Shown: positions 58,442 to 64,000 of the stretch, in pieces | Position numbering within the stretch: position 1 is the first letter of the stretch | How the letters are laid out: every line of letters starts with the position of its first letter | Assembly (NCBI GenBank): GCA_029990175.1 | Contig: JARKIP010000011.1 | Span: 9,486,001-9,550,000, forward strand | From: Petunia secreta | Lineage: Eukaryota > Streptophyta > Magnoliopsida > Solanales > Solanaceae | Direction: 5' to 3' | Length of the DNA: 64,000 nt | Notes under the pieces: model-generated | Told to the model about the DNA's origin: nothing | Database searches by the model: none | The model's input: only the letters and a program-made list of their open reading frames with translations | Made by a program: the position numbers and the translations under genes

Positions 58442-59407
58442 CTATTTTTTGGGCCCGCTCGGGGCGACTCCACTTTTTAATGCAACCGAGTAGCATTCCC
58501 TAGCTACTCGTTGTTCCCCCCTAATTGATCGAACTCCCCAAGGCGTTGGGAATTTGATCACTTGGTGTAAAGTGGAAGGAACTGCCTCCATGGCGTGGAT
58601 CCATGGCCTTCCGAGGATCACATTGTAAGCCAGATCCTCGGGCATAACTTGGAACAGCGTCTCCTTGGTGACTCCTTCGGCGAACGTCTTTAAGGTGATT
58701 TCGCCCAACGTTTTCTCAGTCGAATTGTTGAAGCCAGCCAACACCGTTGATTTGGGAATAATCTCCCCTTTTAGCCACATTTGCTTAATGGCCCCGTAGC
58801 TGATGATGTTCACTGAGCTGCCGGGGTCGATCAAGACTCTTTTGATATCGGAGTCGTTGATCCTGAGCATGATGACTAGAGCATCGTGATGGGGGAACAT
58901 CATCCCATCACAGTCATCCTCATCGAAGACGATATCTTTGCCCGAGCCACCTACTCGGGTCCTCTTCTCCATGGTGATGGAGAGCTTAGCAAACTTCTTG
59001 GCTGCGGCGAAGTTCACGCCGTTTACTTCTGACCCCCCGGTTATAACGTTCACCACTCTTTCAGGGGGAGGAGCTCGAGGTGGTCCTTCACTTCGATTTT
59101 TGGAAAAATTTTCTTTCCCCTTGTCAGTGAGGAACTGAGCCAAGACTCCTTTTTTCGGTAGGTGATCTACCTCGAGGCGCAAAGCTTTGCAGTCCTCGGT
59201 TCTGTGACCATAATCGCTGTTTCGCACTTCTAGTGAAGCGCGAAACTCGGCGTTGATACTAGCCTGCTCATCCTGCTTACTTTGGAGAGCTCTTAGTGTG
59301 GTGACAACATACATTTGAAACTCTTCGGTTGTCATTGGGGTGAAGGATTGTTGGTTCGTCGGAACGTCAACCCGATCACCATTACCACCATTGTTGTTAT
59401 CAGCCAT
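58442..59407 (-). pseudogene. Tat-type gag with internal deletion, fused to protease
   Basis: The ATG at 59407-59405 (MADNNNGGNGDRVD) opens 321 residues. The first about 60 residues are a Gag N-terminus. The sequence then jumps at EVRNSDYGHRTEDCKALR straight into the zinc-knuckle region, so the capsid domain is missing with the frame kept. The protease follows: VLIDPGSSVNIISYGAI with its catalytic Asp, then YNVILGRPWIHAMEAVPSTL. A TAG after SGPKK ends it, and RT continues in frame. Without a capsid domain it cannot form particles alone. Confidence 0.88.
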
Positions 59408-59476
59408 AGCGTTGGGTCACAAATTTCTTGATGAAAAACGGATTTCGAACTTTGGAACAAAGCGTTATTGCTTATA

Positions 59477-59494
59477 TCCCCACAGACGGAGCCA
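59477..59494 (-). other. Primer-binding site of the Tat-type element
   Basis: The minus strand reads TGGCTCCGTCTGTGGGGA, 3 bp inside the 5' LTR. It resembles the TGGCGCCGTCTGTGGGGA type of site used by Tat-lineage elements; the tRNA was not assigned. Confidence 0.75.
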
Positions 59495-59497
59495 ATT

Positions 59498-60056
59498 TGT
59501 ATGGGCCTAAATCGTTTTTAGGTACACAAATCGAATTTGGATTCGAATATAAGCAAATCTTTGTATCAAAGCGGTAAATAATACACGAAATAGACGAAAA
59601 TGCGTAAAACAACTTGCTTTCAATATATGAATGTTCAATACAAATTTGGACAGAGTTTTGGTATATATTTCTGGATGGATATAATACAAAATGAGCTTCT
59701 ATTTATAGGCCTGGGGAGCTTGCCCACGTTCTCCATCACCAGTTTGCACTCCTCCCACGATCTGATCAGCAACATGAATGAGTTAGTGGAGCGGAGTAAT
59801 GGGCTGCAAAGCCGTTGGGACCGAGGTGGTAACCGAAGCCTTGCCACAAGGCTTCGGTCATCTGACCTTGCTATCCGAATGGGGAGGCATCCCCCCGAAG
59901 CTGGAAGCTTAATTTCTCTTCGGTCGCGCCTTCGGGCGTTGACCTTGGTGATTCAGTCACGAGATCGATTATCTTCCCTTCGGAGCGCCAGCTCGTTTTT
60001 TCTTCGGTCCACCAACTCGAAGTGTTGACCGAAGACGATAATTTTTACCCAATACA
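59498..60056 (-). repeat. 5' LTR of the Tat-type element
   Basis: 559 bp, the same length as its partner and nearly identical to it. Stem-loop at 59832-59858. AGTCT follows at 60057-60061. Confidence 0.96.
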
Positions 60057-60061
60057 AGTCT

Positions 60062-60401
60062 TATTCCACAATTTTCCTCTTAATGTGTAAATAGTTCAAC
60101 TGTAACTATTTTTGAAATTGTGAAAAGGGCAAGGTTCGGAAATTAGATCGTAATTTTCACGTTTACTCGTGTTTTCTGTATTTCCTAAAATATAATTTCA
60201 GGTTTTACAATTAAATTTATATTTAGTTGAGTCGCATGCAGCCTTTTTGTATTAAGATTCATAGGTCAATCGTTAAACCTACGTCGATGAACTTGGCTAT
60301 TTATACAATTGATAATAATAAAATTGTCACGTTCCTCAAAATTTCCTAAACTTCAGAACACTTATTGGCATGGAAAATATTCACATAAACTTGTTCCATA
60401 T
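60062..60401. other. Older host sequence between two Tat-type insertions
   Basis: 340 bp, AT-rich. No gene or repeat recognised. Confidence 0.5.
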
Positions 60402-60958
60402 TGTATGAGCCTAAATCGGTTTTAGGTACACAAATCGAATTTGGATTCGGGTACAAGCAATTCTTCATATCAAAGTTGAAATAACACGTAAAAAGACATA
60501 AAATGCTGTGAAATAACAGTATTTCAATATACGAAGATGATTACAAATTTGGGCAGCGTTTCAGTATCAATTTCTAGATGCCTATAATACAAAATGAGCT
60601 TCTATTTATAGGCCTAAGGGCCATGCCCACGTTCTCCACCATCAGCAAATGCATCTCCCACGATCTGATCAGCAGCATGGAGAGGTTAGTGGGATGAAGT
60701 AGTGGGCTGCAAAGCCATTGGAACCGAGGTGGTAACCGAAGCCTTGTCACAAGGCTTCGGTCGTCTGACCTTGCTGTTCGAGTAGGATGGCCTGTTACCG
60801 AAGCCCAAAGTTTAACTTGCCTTCGGTCGCGCCACTGGACGTTGGCTTCGGTGACTTGACCACGAGATCGATTATATTCTTTTGGAGCATCTGCTCGTTT
60901 TTCCTTCGGTCTACCATCTCGAGGTGTTGACCGAAGGCGACAATTTTCACCCAATACA
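60402..60958 (-). repeat. 3' LTR of the second Tat-type element
   Basis: 557 bp with the same ends (TGTATGAGCC and ACCCAATACA on the plus strand). The 12-bp stem is kept with a changed loop (TCA) at 60735-60761, although the rest of the LTR has many substitutions. Confidence 0.92.
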
Positions 60959-61194
60959 GATAGTCCCCCCACTCCTCGGTAGACGTCGAATTCGCCGAGG
61001 AGTGGAATGAATTTAAGCGGGCGATCGACGTGGCAAAACCCTATCCACGAATTTCAAAAGTCGCGCATCTATTGGGTTACCGTTCCGCAATACGTGGCGG
61101 CTTTTGATAGGTCTATGAAAGGTCACGCCGTGTTTTTGTTTTCTCCAATGTTTCAGTCATCATTAGTCTTTCCACTTGCACGTGTGCAAGACAC

Positions 61195-61202
61195 TATAAA
61201 TA
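61195..61202 (+). promoter_or_regulatory. TATA box of the second antisense gene
   Basis: TATAAATA in the context GACACTATAAATACACC, in the same position relative to the ATG (61338) as in the first copy. Confidence 0.7.
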
Positions 61203-61337
61203 CACCACTTTTGTCCTTCTTCCCCATTCGAAATTTCGCACCAGAAGAAAAGAAGGAAAGAATTTTTAGAGCCACCATTGCATCACCTACTTATGCCTTT
61301 ACATCCCGCTTTTGGTTTCTGCTTTCCGACTTCTATC

Positions 61338-63756
61338 ATGTCTGCTAATGTTTCTGCCACTAATTCTGGTGGCTCAAGCGACTCTGGCGAAAGGGCAGAG
61401 CGCTTTGCTGCCATGGCTATGAATGATTAAGCTGTAGTGACTGTGCCACCATTGCAGGTGGTTGAGGCGAGTGGCGGTGGTGAAGCCACGTCTGCTGCCT
61501 CCGCTCCTCAGAGGCGGAAGGAGAGGGCTGGCCGTGATAGGGCCGAAATGAGTCTCCACGAAGAACATGACATAGGTGATGACGATCGCGAGGGAGATGG
61601 AGGTGACGTCGGAGTTGAGGACGTCACCAGTGCCAAGGAGGTGGGCGCCTCGGTAGGCGTCGCTGAGGTGAGTGGGGCTAGCGACCCCAGAGGTGAAACC
61701 GAGGTGGGGCCTTCGAAGAAATCGAAGAGGAAAATTCCTCTCGAGGTCGAGATCGACCCTCGTTTGGTGATTCCATCTAGCTTCAATAATGACAAGGATT
61801 TAAAGGTCCACGCTCAATCGGACGCCCAAAAGGGGAAAAAGAGGAATATTCCCGTTCACATCACCCCGAGCATCATAACCGAAGAGCGACTTGAATCGGT
61901 TCGGGCTGATTGTCGATGGGGGCCCGAGGTCGAAATTAGGATTCCCGCGCCTGGTTCAGCGGTGTCAACGCACGTGGAGGGCTATTCTTCGGTTTTCACC
62001 TACCCTTTCACCATAGGGTTTAACCTGCCAGTACATCCCATCATCGATGTATTTTGCAGGTCTTACAACCTTTGCTTAGCCCAACTTGGGCCCGGGGTTT
62101 GGAGGGTAGTCCAAGCCCTCGAGTACTTGAGCGGCAAGGCTGGTTTGCCTTTCACTTTCCAGCATTTAATCTCACTTTACTATCCTTACTTTCATAAAGC
62201 TGGGGTAGTTGCTCTTCTGCCTCGGGGCTCTTATGCTATCTTGAGTAAGAGTGAAGACTACGGGGATCGAGGTTGGAATGACCGATACGTGCTTATCCCC
62301 ACGAGGTTGTTGTCAACCGAACCTGGAGGTTGTTGTCAACCGAACCTGGCTTTCCCGAAGTATGGAATGCCCAACGTAAGTGCTTGCTTTCGCTCTCCCC
62401 TCGATTTTGTATTGTCGTAATCGTTGCTTATCTTTTTATCTTTGGTTTGTAGCTGAAAAAGTCCAAGTTGATCCACCGAGGAATTTGCTCGAGTGGGTCA
62501 CCGAGACGATGCAAATGAAGACGCGCCCCGAATGGCAATGGATGGTGTTGGCCGGTTTAGAAGAGAACCGATGGGCTTGTAAGAGGCATGGTAAGTCGTT
62601 GATGACTTCGATCTTTAAAGTTTGCTTCGGGCTATTGGGTTATAATTTCTCTTGGTTTGATATATTCGTGCAGGTCTTCCAAGCAAGGCTATGAGGGATG
62701 CTGACGAAGAAGAAGAGGTGGAGATGGACGTCGAGGGGGGAGAAGAGGAAAGGGGCAAGAAGGAGAAGAAAAAGAAAGAGAGAACAGTGCTCAACGTTGC
62801 TGAGGGCGTTGCCCAAATGGCGGCCTTGGCGAAATGGCTCGTCGACGACAAAGCTAAGGGCTTATCTAGCCCGGGGACCTCACAAGGTGATGAAATCTTC
62901 TTGGGTCGGTTTTCTTGCATTTCTACCCCTGCGCATACTTATGTTAAACAAGTTGCTTCCCTTCCTTCCCCAGGCGCTAAAAGAAAGAGGGTTACCTCGA
63001 CCAAGGCGAAAGGTCCTCGGGTAGGAGATGTTGTTGCTCCTTCTGCCGAAGTGGTGACCACAAAGCGCCGAGGGCTTGTCGACGTACCCAGTGATGAAGA
63101 GCTCCCCCCTTTGGTTCCCGAGGAGAGGCCAGATCTAGCCTCTGAGTCTATTCCCGAAGTGAGGGCTGAGGCTGGTGGGACGACCGAGGTCATACACGTG
63201 GATGAATCTGACCAAGAAGTGGCAAAGCGAAAGGGCAAGGCCAAAGTGGGTGAGGGCCTGATCAAAAGCACGGTTAAAGCTTCTCGTGCCTCATCGAAGC
63301 CTACCAACATTGCGGCTCGGGCCTTGGAGATATATCCTGATGCTAACTTGCTAGACGCAACGAAAGAGGATATCATGTCCCTAGATGGCTTGCTTGGCCC
63401 CGCCGAGGCTCATGCTCTTCGGAACCTCAGCCCTATGAGTTTAATGGGCGTCTCCGCCGCTTCAGCTCTTCGGGTAAGGTTAAGTCTGCATTTCCTATGG
63501 TTGATCTCACTTATTGTGCAAGTTCTGACATCGTGTTTCAAACGCAGAGTTTGGTCCTCGCGCTGCAGGCTGTTCACCTCGAGCGTGACCGAGCCAAAGA
63601 GCTTCAAGCAGCTGCCGCCGCTTGGGATGATCAAAAGAAAGTTCTCAAGGGGCAGGTTGCCGAGCTAGAGACTCGGTTTGCGATCTTGAACAATGAATTA
63701 GAACGCGCTAATGAAGCCACGGCGAAAGCTGAGGCTGACCTTCGCGTAGCTGAAGA
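61338..63756 (+). pseudogene. Antisense extra gene (aORF), second copy, truncated
   Basis: Exons parallel the first copy: 61338-62375, 62453-62590, 62674-63473, 63548-63756, with the same splice positions and an optional in-frame intron at 62887-62973. The core (YSSVFTYPFTIGFNLPVHP, LAQLGPGVWRVVQALEYLSG) is intact, and the region deleted in copy one is present (EVIHVDESDQEVAKRKGK). Damage: a TAA at 61428-61430 after MAMND, a 23-bp tandem duplication at 62303-62348 that shifts the frame, and truncation of the coiled coil at 63757. Product function unknown. Confidence 0.8.
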
Positions 63757-64000
63757 TGTTACACTCCGTACGTCTAAATTGACGTATATCATTATAATAT
63801 CATGTTAAGAATTATTTAAGTGAGTTTAAAGTAATAATATGACCATATATGATGTTTATATGTTGAATATAAAGTTTGGGAAAAATCAGATTTAAGTTGC
63901 GGAAAAACCGACAAAGGAATTGCCTTGTAACAAAGCTTTTTCAGTAATTAATTTCATGTGTTATATGAAGTCTTTTGGGGACATATCATATACCAAATTG
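63757..64000 (+). mobile_element. Start of another LTR element cutting the second antisense gene
   Basis: At 63757 homology to the first copy stops and a TG-starting, AT-rich sequence begins (TGTTACACTCCGTACG). The ends of plant chromovirus LTRs often start in this style. Only 244 bp are visible, so the type and extent are open. Confidence 0.55.

Larger units (their letters stand above)
50654..60056 (-). mobile_element. Young Tat-type Ty3/gypsy element with an antisense gene
   Basis: A 9.4-kb element with 559-bp LTRs at 50654-51212 and 59498-60056 and the target duplication AGTCT at 50649-50653 and 60057-60061. Minus strand, in order: PBS, a shortened gag, protease, RT, RNase H, integrase. 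Between integrase and the 3' LTR lies a plus-strand gene with introns. The two LTRs look identical apart from one G/A difference (about 50800 versus 59640). Extra ORFs, including antisense ones, are known from Tat-lineage elements. Confidence 0.93.
60402..64000 (-). mobile_element. Second, older Tat-type element, 3' part only in window
   Basis: A diverged LTR at 60402-60958 is followed by the same polypurine tract and the same plus-strand antisense gene. A foreign sequence begins at 63757, so the rest of the element lies beyond the window. Same family and orientation as the young copy, only 340 bp away. Confidence 0.88.

Noticed and set aside
57978..58493. 171-codon plus-strand frame opposite reverse transcriptase
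   Set aside because: Shadow of the conserved RT frame; no independent features and not placed like the antisense gene.

Overview
This is plant nuclear DNA, almost certainly from a member of the Solanaceae. The pointers are tRNA-derived SINEs of the TS type, an RTE-like LINE with the 3' end typical of that family, Ogre-type and Tat-type Ty3/gypsy elements, and two host genes with plant gene structure. The genus cannot be settled from sequence alone. Only about 7 kb is host gene space; the rest is mostly nested retrotransposons.

Layout. 1-6141: a minus-strand Ty1/copia element (integrase, protease, gag, PBS, 225-bp LTR) split by a 2.8-kb solo LTR (1410-4235, 5-bp duplication). 6376-8930: minus-strand RTE-like LINE remnant carrying an unidentified GC-motif insertion. 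9843-10145: an intact single-exon gene for a small membrane-associated progesterone-binding protein (MAPR, cytochrome b5-like haem fold). 12282-18704: a 12-exon minus-strand gene for a GT31 hydroxyproline O-galactosyltransferase (HPGT-like), with a long GA repeat and three SINE copies in its introns. 19042-47349: a second RTE-like LINE (plus strand) broken by two large insertions: a gag-protease-only Athila-like element (19773-26721) and a 20.2-kb Ogre-like element with 3.5-kb LTRs (27051-47284). 47701-48734: a short MULE-like element with long inverted repeats. 48900-50170: a decayed tandem array of about 120-bp period. 50654-60056: a young Tat-type Ty3/gypsy element whose two 559-bp LTRs are nearly identical, with gag-pol on the minus strand and an intron-containing extra gene on the plus strand. 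60402-64000: the start of a second, older copy of that family, cut at 63757 by what looks like yet another LTR.

How the parts work together. The two host genes are unrelated: one encodes a haem/steroid-binding membrane-associated protein, the other a Golgi enzyme that starts arabinogalactan glycosylation. The retroelements mostly carry damaged coding regions, but boundaries, target-site duplications, primer-binding sites and polypurine tracts are clear enough to order the insertions.

The most interesting signals are four. First, the antisense gene of the Tat family has its own TATA box, conserved introns and an in-frame optional intron, shared by two diverged copies. Second, the Ogre-like element has two tandem, diverged copies of its extra PMD/DUF7745-like ORF and a G-patch ORF that a predicted 196-nt intron joins in frame to reverse transcriptase. 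Third, the Athila-like element has lost all of pol after the protease but kept its ends. Fourth, the Ogre 3' region carries a 70-bp tandem array. All similarity statements rest on recognition of motifs by eye, since no search could be run.
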